Below, piece after piece: positions 7,941-17,622 of a stretch of 64,000 bases of DNA. Source of the stretch: an uncultured Thiohalocapsa sp. (lineage in GTDB: Bacteria; Pseudomonadota; Gammaproteobacteria; Chromatiales; Chromatiaceae); the NCBI RefSeq assembly GCF_913063425.1, contig NZ_CAJXYK010000020.1, forward strand, positions 1-64,000, given 5' to 3'. The number at the start of each line of letters is the position of its first letter. Position 1 is the stretch's first letter. The notes under the pieces were generated by a model. That model was not told the DNA's origin. It did not search any database and saw nothing but the letters and a program-made list of their open reading frames with translations. Both the position numbers and the translations under genes were made by a program.

Positions 7941-10586
7941 CTACTCCTCCCGCAGCGCCTGTGCCGGCGCGGCCCGCGCCGCCCGCAGCGCCGGGTAGAG
8001 CCCGGCGAGCATGGCCGCCACCCAGGCGAGCAGCACCCCGGAGGCCAGGGTGTCCGGTGTCAGGCGCATGGGCATGGTCCAGCCGAAGGAGCGCAGGTTG
8101 ATGACTTGGATGAGCAGGTCGCCCATGGCGACGCCGAGCGGAATGGCGAGGAGGCCCGCGGCGACGCCCATCAGTGAGGTCTGGAGCAGGATCAGCAGCC
8201 GCAGCTGGCCGCGGGTCATGCCGGTGGCGCGCAGCACGGCGTAATCCTTGGCGCGCTCCAGCTCCAGCGCCATCAGGGCGCTCAGGATGCCGACGAAGGC
8301 CACGCCGATGGCGAGGAGCCGCAGCACTTCGGTGATGGTGAAGGTGCGGTCGAAGATCTCCAGCGACAGCTCGCGGATGCCGCGGTTGGTCTGCACCGCC
8401 GCCGGCGGCGTCAGCGCCGCGGCCATGGCCTTCACCCGCGCCTCCACCGCCTCGGCGTCGGCCGCATCGGCCAGCACGATGCCCATGGAGGCGGTGCCCG
8501 GATCGTCCCAGAGGCGGGCGTAGATGGGCTTGGGCAGGATCACCGTGCCGCTGTCGCTGCCGTAGTCCTGGAACACGGCGCCGATCTCGAACGCCTGCCA
8601 GCCGCGGGCAGTGAACAGCTCCAAGCGGTCGCCGACGCCGACGTCGTGGCGGTAGGCGTAGGGTTCGGAGACCAATGCCAGCTCACCGGCCTCCCAGCGC
8701 GGCCAGACCTCCACCGCCGTCTCGCCGCGGAACCTGAACCCCCGCGGCCGTCCGGCGCTGGATGTGAGCGCCAGCACCCGCATCTGCCCGTCGCGGCTCT
8801 CCACCCGGCGCGAGCGGCCCTGGCTCACGGCCTCCACCCCGGGCAGCGCCAGCAGCCGGGCGGCCAGACCCGGCGGCAGCGAGGCCGTGCTGTCGGCACC
8901 GCCGGTGTCGTCGGTGGCGATGTAGATGTCGCTGGTGAGCGTGTGCTCCAACCAGTCCGACACGCTTACCCGGAAGCTGCCGATCATGATGCCGACGCCC
9001 ACGGTGGCCGCCACCGCCACGGCCAGCGCCGCCACCGCGAGCCCGGAGCGGGTGATGCTCGCCGTGATGCCGCGGGCCGCGAGTCGCCCGACGCTGCCGA
9101 AGAGCCGGCCGAAAAGCGGTGTGGTGAGTCCGGCGAGCAGGCGCACCACCAGGGGCATGCAGAGACTCGCGCCGACGATGACCAGGAACAGCGCCACGAA
9201 GCCCCAGACCATGGAACGCCCGGACAGCGGGATCAACGCGACGCCGAGGGCGATGACCAGCACGCCCCCCGCCGCGAGCCAGGGCAGGAGCCGCTGCCCG
9301 CGCTGCTCCACCAGGGTGCGGCGCACCACGTCCCGCGGCTGGGAGCGGGCCGCCTCCAGCGCCGGACCGAGCCCTGCCAGCAGGGTCACGCCGATACCGA
9401 GTCCGACACCTTTGGTGAGCGACAGCCAGTCCAGGTGCAGGCTGCGCACGCTGAGCTGGAAGTAGACGTCGTTGATGGTGCGGGTCACCAACTGCACCAG
9501 CCCGGCACCCACGGCGATGCCCGTCAACACGCCGAGCAGTGCGCCGATGGCCGCCAGCACCAGCGCCTCCACCAGCACCAGCGCGAAGAGCTGCGAGCGC
9601 GTGACGCCCTGCATGCGCAGGGTGCCGAGCAGCGGGCGGCGCTGGAGCACCGCAAAGGTCATGGTGTTGTAGACGATGAAGCCGCCCACCAGCATGGCGA
9701 GCAGGCTCATGGCCGTGAGATTGGTGTGGAAGGCGCGGGTCATCTGCGCCAGGGCATTGGTGCGCTGGGCGGTGGTGGTGAGCCTGAGCCCGGTGGGCAG
9801 GGCGGCGGCGACCCGGTCCGCTTCAGTGTCCGTCAGGATCAGATCGATGCGCTCCACCGCGCCGATGCTGCCGGTGACCTCCTGGGCCGTGGCGATGTCG
9901 GCGACGGCGAGACCCCCCAAGCCCTGGCCTGCGCCGCCCTGATCCGGCAGCACGGCGGCGATGCGCATGCGCCGCGTGCTGTTGCCGATCTCGACGCTGA
10001 CGGCATCACCGGCGGCGGCGCCGATGGCCGCGGCGTCCGCCGCCGACAGCAGCAGTGTATCCGGCTCCGCCAGCAGGGCGATGAGCGCCGCCGCAAGCTC
10101 GGTGCCGCCCCCGCCGCCCCCGTCGCCCTGCACTGCCGCGCCGGCGAACAGCGCGGGCCGCATCGGAGCCGCGGCAACCAGGTCCAGCCCCAACAGCGTG
10201 AGACTGCGCTCGCCGATGCGGATGGGCGCCTCGATCACCGGCGTGGCCAGATCCAGCCGTTGCTCGATGCGCAGCCGCGCATAGGTCGCATCCGGGATGC
10301 CGCCGGCGGCGGCCTGGATCTGGTGCGTCGCCGGCCCCGCCACCTGCTCCACCGACAGCCGGAAGCCCCGCCGTGCGCTCTCGTTGGCCAGGTCCACGGC
10401 GATGACCACGGCCACGCCCAGCGCAATGCCGACGATGGAAAGCCAGGTCTGCCAGGGATGGCGGGTGAGATAGCGCCGGCTCGCGCCGAGCAGCGCCGGC
10501 GGCAGCCGCACGGCATCGACGGCGCCCGCCAGGCGCGCCGCCAGGCCGCGGCGCGCCGCTGTGCTGTCGGCCATGGTGGCGCTCAC
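7941..10586 (-). CDS. FtsX-like ABC transporter permease
   Basis: 881 aa, multiple TM segments in FtsX arrangement; overlaps ATPase stop. Confidence 0.85.
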   Translation of the reverse strand: MSATMADSTAARRGLAARLAGAVDAVRLPPALLGASRRYLTRHPWQTWLSIVGIALGVAVVIAVDLANESARRGFRLSVEQVAGPATHQIQAAAGGIPDATYARLRIEQRLDLATPVIEAPIRIGERSLTLLGLDLVAAAPMRPALFAGAAVQGDGGGGGGTELAAALIALLAEPDTLLLSAADAAAIGAAAGDAVSVEIGNSTRRMRIAAVLPDQGGAGQGLGGLAVADIATAQEVTGSIGAVERIDLILTDTEADRVAAALPTGLRLTTTAQRTNALAQMTRAFHTNLTAMSLLAMLVGGFIVYNTMTFAVLQRRPLLGTLRMQGVTRSQLFALVLVEALVLAAIGALLGVLTGIAVGAGLVQLVTRTINDVYFQLSVRSLHLDWLSLTKGVGLGIGVTLLAGLGPALEAARSQPRDVVRRTLVEQRGQRLLPWLAAGGVLVIALGVALIPLSGRSMVWGFVALFLVIVGASLCMPLVVRLLAGLTTPLFGRLFGSVGRLAARGITASITRSGLAVAALAVAVAATVGVGIMIGSFRVSVSDWLEHTLTSDIYIATDDTGGADSTASLPPGLAARLLALPGVEAVSQGRSRRVESRDGQMRVLALTSSAGRPRGFRFRGETAVEVWPRWEAGELALVSEPYAYRHDVGVGDRLELFTARGWQAFEIGAVFQDYGSDSGTVILPKPIYARLWDDPGTASMGIVLADAADAEAVEARVKAMAAALTPPAAVQTNRGIRELSLEIFDRTFTITEVLRLLAIGVAFVGILSALMALELERAKDYAVLRATGMTRGQLRLLILLQTSLMGVAAGLLAIPLGVAMGDLLIQVINLRSFGWTMPMRLTPDTLASGVLLAWVAAMLAGLYPALRAARAAPAQALREE

Positions 10587-11290
10587 CAGGACAGGGCCTC
10601 GGTGTCCGCGCAGAGCCGCCCCTCGTCCACGGCGAAGGCGCGGTCGGCGATGCCCGCAACCTCGCGGCTGTGGGTCACCAGGATCAGCGTATGGCCCTCG
10701 TCACGGAACAGATGCGAGAGCAGCGCCAGCACCCGGTGCCCGGTTTGGGCGTCCAGGTTGCCGGTGGGCTCGTCGGCGAGCACCAACGCCGGGTCATGGA
10801 TGATGGCCCGGGCGATGGCGACGCGCTGCTGCTCGCCGCCGGAGAGCTGGTCCGGGAAGGCCCGCTCGCGCCCCGCGAGGCCCACCTTGTCCAGCAGCTC
10901 CGCGATGCGCGCGCGGCGCCGCGCCGCCGGCACGCCGTTCAGCTCCAGCGGCAGGGCCAGGTTCTCAGCCACGCTCAGGGTCGGAATCAGGTTGAAGAAC
11001 TGGTAGATGAAGCCGATGTGCCGGCGCCTGAGCAGGGTCAGATCCGGCTCGCCCATGGTGGTGACGCTCCGGCCCAGGATGCGCGCGTCGCCGGCGTCCG
11101 GGCGGTCGATGCCGGCGAGCAGGTTTAAGAGCGTCGACTTGCCGGAGCCGGAGCGGCCCACCAGCGCGACGCACTCGCCGGGTGCGACCTCAAAGGCGAC
11201 GTCCCGCAGCACCACGCGCCGCTGGCGGCCCTCGGCGTAGGACTTGCTCAGGCCCTGGACCGCCAGGGCTGCTGGGGATGATTGGTCCAT
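10583..11290 (-). CDS. ABC transporter ATP-binding protein (LolD/MacB-like)
   Basis: LVGRSGSGKSTLLNLLAG, LSGGEQQRVAIARAI, LVLADEPTGNLD. Confidence 0.93.
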   Translation of the reverse strand: MDQSSPAALAVQGLSKSYAEGRQRRVVLRDVAFEVAPGECVALVGRSGSGKSTLLNLLAGIDRPDAGDARILGRSVTTMGEPDLTLLRRRHIGFIYQFFNLIPTLSVAENLALPLELNGVPAARRRARIAELLDKVGLAGRERAFPDQLSGGEQQRVAIARAIIHDPALVLADEPTGNLDAQTGHRVLALLSHLFRDEGHTLILVTHSREVAGIADRAFAVDEGRLCADTEALSW

Positions 11291-11360
11291 TGGTGCTGCT
11301 TCCCGTTGTGGGCTCGTGGAGTGCGTCAGGGCCAGAGTGTTGGGGCGCAGGCGCGCTGGT

Positions 11361-14300
11361 TCATGGACCAGGCTCGCCGGTTTCGGCGTCCAGCGCCTCC
11401 ACCAGCGCCCGCACCGCGATGGCGATATCGGGCTCGGCGCGCTCCAGCACGGCAGGGCTGCGATCCTGCGCCAGGTAGTCCAGCGTGAGCAGCACCGCAT
11501 CGGCGGTGGGCGCAAGCGCGACAGACAGCGCCTTGACCTCGTGGGCCAGATCCCGCAGCAGATCGTCGGAGGGGCGGTCTTTCAGCAGCCCGACGAAGAG
11601 TGCGTGGATGGCGTCGCCTGGGGTTGAGTGCCCCGCGCGCGGCGGCGGCATGGCCTTGGGCGACTCGGTCGGCGCGGCTTGCCCGAGGCGCTGTGCGGTC
11701 GGCGGCGCGATGAGGTGGTCGATCAGCCGGCGGCCGATGGCAAAGGCGGTGGCCTTGTCAGCGTTGCGCTCGGCGGTGGGGATGGCAGTGGCGGCGGCCT
11801 CCAGCACCTCGTCGGCATGAGCCGGGTTCTCGGTGATGGCATCGTCGAGCGTCTGCCACGCAAATGCATCGGCGTCGAGGAGCAATTGCATTGCCGCGAT
11901 GAACCCGCGCAGCTGGGAAGGGAACGCCGGATCGCGCTGCCGTTGCTCTTCCGCGAAGCGCAGCGCATCGGTCAGCGCGGACACGGCGGCCCGGTAGCGG
12001 GCGGCGTCTCGCAACATGCGATAGACATACGCCCAATGCTGCGTTTCGCCCACCGCCTTATCCTCGTCCTGCAGCGTGGCATCGGCTCGCGTCTCGCTGA
12101 TGCCGCGGCGATGGGCGGCGACGGCTAGGTCAATGGCGCCGCTGGCGTGCAGCGCTTCGGCGATACCTCGCCAGTCCGTGGTGCCGGTTCCTCCGGGGTG
12201 CCAGATGGCCGCCAGGCGATCCAGTCTCGCTTCGACGTCCTGCGCCCCGGCTTCCAGCGCCGGCAACAGAACGGACAGCAGTGCCGCGAGCGCCAAATCC
12301 GAGATGCCCGCCGCGACCGCGGCACGCAGGCCCTGCTCGGCGACGGTGGCGGCCAATTCCGTGTCCTTGAAGGCCCGCAACATCGCCGCGGCTGTGTGGA
12401 ATTGCGAGGCGATGCCGTGTCGCCCGTCCCGGGACGATGCCAAGCGGTCGAACAGCCGTTGCCAGGCCTGCGCCGCGGCCGCCTCGTCGCCCAGCTCCGC
12501 CGCCAGTTCGCCGACACGCACAAGAACCCAGTCCACCAGGTCCTGCCTTTCGGCGGCTTCCGCCCATTGCACGGCCTCGCGATGGGCGGCCAGGGCCTCT
12601 GCCGGGCGGTGGAGGGCGCGCAACGACAAGCCGAGACTCCCGAGGGCAAATGCAATTGCGTCCGGATGGCCGCTGCGGCGGGCGGCGTCCAGGGCCTGCT
12701 GCCACAGCGATAAGGCGGTTTCGGGTTGCTCGTCTCGTTCAGCAAGCCGCGCAAGACCCTCGAGGTTCGCAGCCCGCCATCTGTCCGCTGCGGCTTCCTC
12801 GGCGTCAGCGGCAAGGGCCAGCCCGCCGTCGAAGGCCTGGCGTGCTTGGCCCCATCGACCCTCGTCGAGATGCAGCATCCCCAACCAGCAACGGGCTTCT
12901 GAGGCCAAGGCCTGCGCACCGGCCTCCGTGGCGAGGGTTGCAGCACGACCGTACGCATCCTCGGCCGCCCGGGCATCGCGGCGGAATGCGCTGAAGCGCC
13001 CAAACGGCTGGGCGGCATACCAACCGAGCGCCATCCAGTTCCAGGCGGCGCGATGCCGGTTGCCGGCCCGGCCGAAGGCGGCGATGGCCTCGCGATGCGC
13101 GGCCAGGGCCGGCTCGGCGCGGTCGAGCTTCATCGACAGCCAGCCGACCTGATCCCAGAGCGTGCCGCGGAGCTCGTGGTCATCGGGTGCAGCCTCGGCC
13201 AGGCGCGCCTGGAACGCCGCAAGCTGCCGCTGCAAGTCCGCTGGATCGTCGCGGTCCGCATCCGCTCCTGACCAGGCGTCCGTCAGTTGTTGCAGCAGCG
13301 ACGGATCGGCGAAGGCCGGGCACTCCGCGACCCTGAGCCCGCTCTGCTCCAACCGCACCCGCGCAAACGCCGCCGCCTCCGCCGTCCGCCCCCGCTCGAA
13401 CAGCCGCAGCGCATGGGCCCGCAGCTCATCGCCGCGGTAGAAGGTGGCCAGGAACTCGGTCATCGCCGCCAGTGGCGTCTCCAGCGCGCGCTGGTCCAGG
13501 TGGCGCTTTCGGTAGTACTGCACCAGCACACGGTCGGCGACGCGGTAGAGCGTGGCGCGGCCCTGGTGCTCGCGCTCGCCGTAGACGATCTCGTTGTCGC
13601 GCAGCCAGCTGAAGGGCTGGGCGATGCGGTTCTGGCCCAGGCCGACGCGCTCGGCGAGCTGGCTCTGGGAACAGGGCTCGCCGCCGCGGATGAGGGCGTC
13701 GAGAAGCGCCCGCGGGGTGTCGGGCATGCGCTCCCAGAGCAGGTCCTGGTAGTAGGGCGTCAGATTGTCCACCAGGGCGTCCAGGGTCTCGGCGGCGCTC
13801 ACCGGGTCGCCGTCGGCGCGCAGCAGGTCGGACAGGATCACGGCCATGCGCGGGCTGCCGCCGGTGAAGCGGCTGATGGCGCGGATCTTGGCCTCGGGCC
13901 AGTCGCCCTCGGGGCGGCGCTCGTGGCCGGCGCGGCGCCGGAAGTAGGCGATGTACTCGGGGCTGTCCCAGGGCTCCAGGCGCAGGTGCTCGAAGCTGTG
14001 AAAGAGCCTGTCGCCGTAGCGCTGGTCCAGGTCGCCGGACAGGGTGGAGACGATGAGCATGATGCGCGGCTCGCCGTCGAGCCATTGGCGCAGCCGCGAC
14101 TGGTCCGCCTTGGCCTTGAAGGCGCGCTCCAGCAGCCGGTCGAAGTTTTCGACCGCGGCGATGAGGAGCCTCGGCGTCGCCGCGCCGGGCTCACTGCCGG
14201 CGCGGGCATCGATGGCGTCGCGCAGCTCGGTGACGGCCGCCTCCCAGGCGTCGCCCGGCTCGGCGCCGAGGTGCGGCATCAGGCTCGCCGCCGGGGCGCC

Positions 14301-14627
14301 GGTGAGCAGCCGATGCAGCTCCCGCGGCAGGCTTGCGGCGGTGGTCAGGTTCGGCTGCTCCTCCGGCAGCAGCAGGAACCCCGCCGGCGTGCCGCGGTCC
14401 TTCAGCGCCACCTGCACCAGCCTGAGAAAGAACGACTTGCCGATGCCGTGCGGCCCCATGACCATCAGGTGCCGGCTCGGGCCGCTGCCGGCCAGGCGTG
14501 CGTCGATGCTGCGCAGCGTCAGCGCCAGCGGCGCCTCGCGGCCGGTGGCCAGCGCCCGCACTGCGGCGTCGGCCATGCTGTGCGGGTCGAAGCGATAGAT
14601 GGTCCGGCGGATGTCTTCAGGCGCCAT
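11361..14627 (-). CDS. STAND-like P-loop NTPase with winged-helix region and long TPR-like C-terminus
   Basis: 1088 aa from MAPEDIRRTIYRFDP; Walker A MGPHGIGKSFFLR; degenerate Walker B LLIAAVENFD; helical repeats such as PAEALAAHREAVQWAE. Confidence 0.75.
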   Translation of the reverse strand: MAPEDIRRTIYRFDPHSMADAAVRALATGREAPLALTLRSIDARLAGSGPSRHLMVMGPHGIGKSFFLRLVQVALKDRGTPAGFLLLPEEQPNLTTAASLPRELHRLLTGAPAASLMPHLGAEPGDAWEAAVTELRDAIDARAGSEPGAATPRLLIAAVENFDRLLERAFKAKADQSRLRQWLDGEPRIMLIVSTLSGDLDQRYGDRLFHSFEHLRLEPWDSPEYIAYFRRRAGHERRPEGDWPEAKIRAISRFTGGSPRMAVILSDLLRADGDPVSAAETLDALVDNLTPYYQDLLWERMPDTPRALLDALIRGGEPCSQSQLAERVGLGQNRIAQPFSWLRDNEIVYGEREHQGRATLYRVADRVLVQYYRKRHLDQRALETPLAAMTEFLATFYRGDELRAHALRLFERGRTAEAAAFARVRLEQSGLRVAECPAFADPSLLQQLTDAWSGADADRDDPADLQRQLAAFQARLAEAAPDDHELRGTLWDQVGWLSMKLDRAEPALAAHREAIAAFGRAGNRHRAAWNWMALGWYAAQPFGRFSAFRRDARAAEDAYGRAATLATEAGAQALASEARCWLGMLHLDEGRWGQARQAFDGGLALAADAEEAAADRWRAANLEGLARLAERDEQPETALSLWQQALDAARRSGHPDAIAFALGSLGLSLRALHRPAEALAAHREAVQWAEAAERQDLVDWVLVRVGELAAELGDEAAAAQAWQRLFDRLASSRDGRHGIASQFHTAAAMLRAFKDTELAATVAEQGLRAAVAAGISDLALAALLSVLLPALEAGAQDVEARLDRLAAIWHPGGTGTTDWRGIAEALHASGAIDLAVAAHRRGISETRADATLQDEDKAVGETQHWAYVYRMLRDAARYRAAVSALTDALRFAEEQRQRDPAFPSQLRGFIAAMQLLLDADAFAWQTLDDAITENPAHADEVLEAAATAIPTAERNADKATAFAIGRRLIDHLIAPPTAQRLGQAAPTESPKAMPPPRAGHSTPGDAIHALFVGLLKDRPSDDLLRDLAHEVKALSVALAPTADAVLLTLDYLAQDRSPAVLERAEPDIAIAVRALVEALDAETGEPGP

Positions 14628-15795
14628 GGTCGATTCTCCAATGCCGCAGCACCCGCAGCGCAAAGGCGTACTCGCCGGGCTCCTGCGCGTGGATGAACTC
14701 CTGGCGCTGGAGCTTGTCGAGCAGCGGGCCGAGGGCGGCGCCGACGTCGGGCAGCAATGCGGCGATGGCGTGGCGCGAGAGGGTTTCCGCGTCGCTGCGG
14801 GCGAGGGCATCGAGCAGGGTCTCGGCGGCCCGTCGCTCCTCCGCCGTGAAATACTTGGCCAGGCGCTCCTGGAACTGCGGGAAGAAGGTGCGGCGCAGGT
14901 CCGGCCAGTATTGGCGGGCAAAGGTCCGGTCGATGTAGGCCGGGTCGCAGCAATCGGCGCCGGAGAGCTTGCGCGCGATGAGGTCGATGAAGAACGGATG
15001 CAGGTCGTCGATCCGCGCCAGGATCGCATCCAGACAGGCGTCGTCCCAGCTGCCGAGGCCAAAGGCTTGGGCGCGCCGGCGCAGCATCTCCCGTGCCTCG
15101 TCGGGCTGAAAGGGGTACAGGAACAAACGGTCCACGTTGTTCATCACCTGGCTGGTGATCTCCAGGTCCGCCAGCAGGAAGTCCAGGCTGATGGAGCCGG
15201 CGATGGCCATCGGCGTGCCGCTGCCGCGCCAGGCGCGCAGCGTGGACAGCACCTGCTTGGCGAAGCGCTTCTCGAAGCCCTGCTCCAGCAGGTTTTCGAT
15301 GAAGAACGGCAGTTCATCGATGAAGAGCGCAACAGGCGGGTCGGCGTCGGCCAGGGCCTGACCGGTGGCGGCCGCGATGGGCTCCCAGTAGTCCACCAGC
15401 CCTTTGTCCAGCTCCACCGAGGCGCCACCGAAGCTGCCCTTCTTGAGCCGGTTCTGGATGGCGTCGGCGAGCTTGCTCGGCAGGGTCCTGCCGTCCAGCA
15501 CCAGCCGCCTCCAGCGCGCCAGCACGCCCGCCGGCAGCGCCGCGAGGATGGCGTTGTAGAGCTGGGAGGGCGTCGACAGGGTCTGCACGTCGATCAGGCA
15601 GGGCTGGAGTCGGCGTTGCGCCGCCTTGTGATCGCCGCCGGTTGCGGCATCGTCTGCCGCCAGGCGCCGCGCGGCCTCCTCAAGCACCCAGGTCTTGCCG
15701 GTGCGGCGCAGGCCGAACACAAGCACGCTGCCGCCGCTGCGCAGCGTGTTGCACAGTGTGCGTACCTCGGCTTCACGGAACAGGAAGTCGCGCAT
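14617..15795 (-). CDS. AAA/P-loop ATPase (archaeal-ATPase-like) with C-terminal winged helix
   Basis: MRDFLFREAEVRTL...VFGLRRTGKTWVLEE (Walker A), VALFIDELPFF (Walker B); 11-bp overlap with downstream NTPase gene. Confidence 0.8.
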   Translation of the reverse strand: MRDFLFREAEVRTLCNTLRSGGSVLVFGLRRTGKTWVLEEAARRLAADDAATGGDHKAAQRRLQPCLIDVQTLSTPSQLYNAILAALPAGVLARWRRLVLDGRTLPSKLADAIQNRLKKGSFGGASVELDKGLVDYWEPIAAATGQALADADPPVALFIDELPFFIENLLEQGFEKRFAKQVLSTLRAWRGSGTPMAIAGSISLDFLLADLEITSQVMNNVDRLFLYPFQPDEAREMLRRRAQAFGLGSWDDACLDAILARIDDLHPFFIDLIARKLSGADCCDPAYIDRTFARQYWPDLRRTFFPQFQERLAKYFTAEERRAAETLLDALARSDAETLSRHAIAALLPDVGAALGPLLDKLQRQEFIHAQEPGEYAFALRVLRHWRIDHGA

Positions 15796-15816
15796 CTGGT
15801 TATCTCATCAGCCTGA

Positions 15817-15834
15817 TATCATGCCTGGATGATA
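15817..15834. promoter_or_regulatory. Perfect 6-bp dyad TATCAT-N6-ATGATA upstream of paired NTPase operon
   Basis: tatcatgcctggatgata, 21 bp before start codon. Confidence 0.45.
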
Positions 15835-16155
15835 CCTTTTTCGCGGTCTGAGGGGAGGGTTAGGATACGGAGATGCTGGCAGGGTCAGCGGTCCTGCGCA
15901 TGGACGCGCTTGCTCTGCTCGGGATGCAGCATGGCGCCCGCGACGACGCTGAGGGCGTGTGGAAAAGGGCAGCGAAGCCAGTGCCGGGCGGGCCAGGACG
16001 GCGGATGTGCGTCGCTCACCGGCCTTATAGACGCTTACTGTGCGGTTGAGTCGTGACTCATCCGCGCCGCGGGCCGCAGGCTGTTGTGCAGAGGTTGGCC
16101 GGGCCCAGAATAACCATTGCGGAAAGCCTGGGGCGCTCGGTCCCGTAGCCGAGGC

Positions 16156-16392
16156 TCAGAGCCACTTGACCAGGTAGTAGAGCTTCTGGCCCTCCGACGA
16201 GCTGGACGGCCCATACACCACCGCCGGATGCAGCTTGCGCAACTCGTCGCGTCCGGCGCGCGCGGCTTCCTCCGAGTCCACCACGGTGACGCAGCCCTCC
16301 GGGAAGCGGCCCCGGCGGCGGTTGGCGGCCTTCACCAGCGCGTAGCGCTCGGCCAGCGATTTGGACTCAGGGTCGACGATGATGCGCTGCAT
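16156..16392 (-). CDS. Hypothetical protein, 78 aa
   Basis: MQRIIVDPESKSLAERYALVKAANRRRGRFPEGCVTVVDS...; preceded by ATCGGT x3 (16405..16422). Confidence 0.6.
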   Translation of the reverse strand: MQRIIVDPESKSLAERYALVKAANRRRGRFPEGCVTVVDSEEAARAGRDELRKLHPAVVYGPSSSSEGQKLYYLVKWL

Positions 16393-16608
16393 ACCCGCCC
16401 TCGTATCGGTATCGGTATCGGTCTCGCGATCGACACGCCCTTAGAGCCCGCCGCACCCCCTGGGGGCGCCGGCTTCCAGCCGGCCCGCCGCGTACGCGCC
16501 TGGCTGCCGGGTACGCGGTGGCAAGCCCTGCGGCTGCGCGCCCATCGCTCCAGTGAGATTGCGCCGCAACAGCGCACCCTCAACCAGCTCCGTCACCCGC
16601 CGCGGCGT

Positions 16609-17445
16609 TCAGGGTGGCGTGCAGCCGGGCGAGCGCCCCGCTGCCCGCGCCTCCTCGAACAAGGCCACCGCCTGGTCCATGTCGGCTGCCAGCTCCTCCA
16701 TGCGAGTGTCATGCGACGGATGCGTTGACAGAAAGGCCGGCGGCTCACCGCCGCCGGCGGCGGCCATGTTCTGCCAAAGCTGCACGCTCGCCCGCGGGTC
16801 GAAGCCGGCCCTGGCCATGAGGTCGCGGCCGATGCGGTCCGCCTCGCGCTCGTGGGTGCGGCTGTAGGGCAGGAGCAGACCGTATTGGGCGCCGAGCCCC
16901 AGGGCCTTGCGCAGCGCCTCGTGCTCGAAGCTGTCGGGCTCTTCCGCAAACATGTCCAGCAGCAGCAGGCCGCCCTGCACGGCGAGCTCCTGGGTCAGGC
17001 GCTCGTTGCCGTGCTCCGCCAGCACATGACCGATCTCGTGGCCGATGACCGCCGCCAGCTGGTCCGGCGTGCGCGCCACCTGGAGCATGCCCGTGTGCAC
17101 GCCGATCTTGCCGCCGGGCAGCGCGAAGGCATTCGGCGTCGGGTCGTCGAAGACGGCGACGGACCACTCGCCGCGCGGCTGCGGCAGTGCATCCACCAGG
17201 GCCTGCGCGACGCAGCCCAGGTAGCGGCGCACGCGGGGATCATCGTCGAGGGGCCGGCGCTCCAGCAGTTGCTCGAAGCTCTGCTCGCCCAGAGCCGTCA
17301 TCTGCGCCTCGGGCACCAGGGTTACTTGCTTACGCCCTGTGGGGGATTCGTCGCAGCCTGAGAGCAGCGCGAGCACGGCCGGCAGCGCGGCGAGGGCGAT
17401 GGGCTTTGGGTGCAGGCGGACGACGCGGCGGGATCGGAATGACAT
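16609..17445 (-). CDS. M48-family zinc metalloprotease, lipoprotein
   Basis: Lipobox-like LALLSGC; HEIGHVLAEH; THEREADRIG. Confidence 0.88.
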   Translation of the reverse strand: MSFRSRRVVRLHPKPIALAALPAVLALLSGCDESPTGRKQVTLVPEAQMTALGEQSFEQLLERRPLDDDPRVRRYLGCVAQALVDALPQPRGEWSVAVFDDPTPNAFALPGGKIGVHTGMLQVARTPDQLAAVIGHEIGHVLAEHGNERLTQELAVQGGLLLLDMFAEEPDSFEHEALRKALGLGAQYGLLLPYSRTHEREADRIGRDLMARAGFDPRASVQLWQNMAAAGGGEPPAFLSTHPSHDTRMEELAADMDQAVALFEEARAAGRSPGCTPP

Positions 17446-17622
17446 CGCGGTGGTGCTGAGTGGAACGGCTGGCGGCATGCTCGCAGATCGGCGGCGGGTC
17501 GTGGGGGCGCGGGCTTGATTCGGTATCATGTCCGAATCGAGTGCGCAGCGCGATCACGCCTGCACCCACAGCGCCCGGCGCCAAGGCAGCCGGGCACAGT
17601 ATCGTCGGTGGAGCCACCGCCC

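Noticed and set aside
8646-11006. 786-aa plus-strand ORF
   Set aside because: High-GC antisense shadow of the ABC transporter genes; low-complexity His/Gln/Arg composition.
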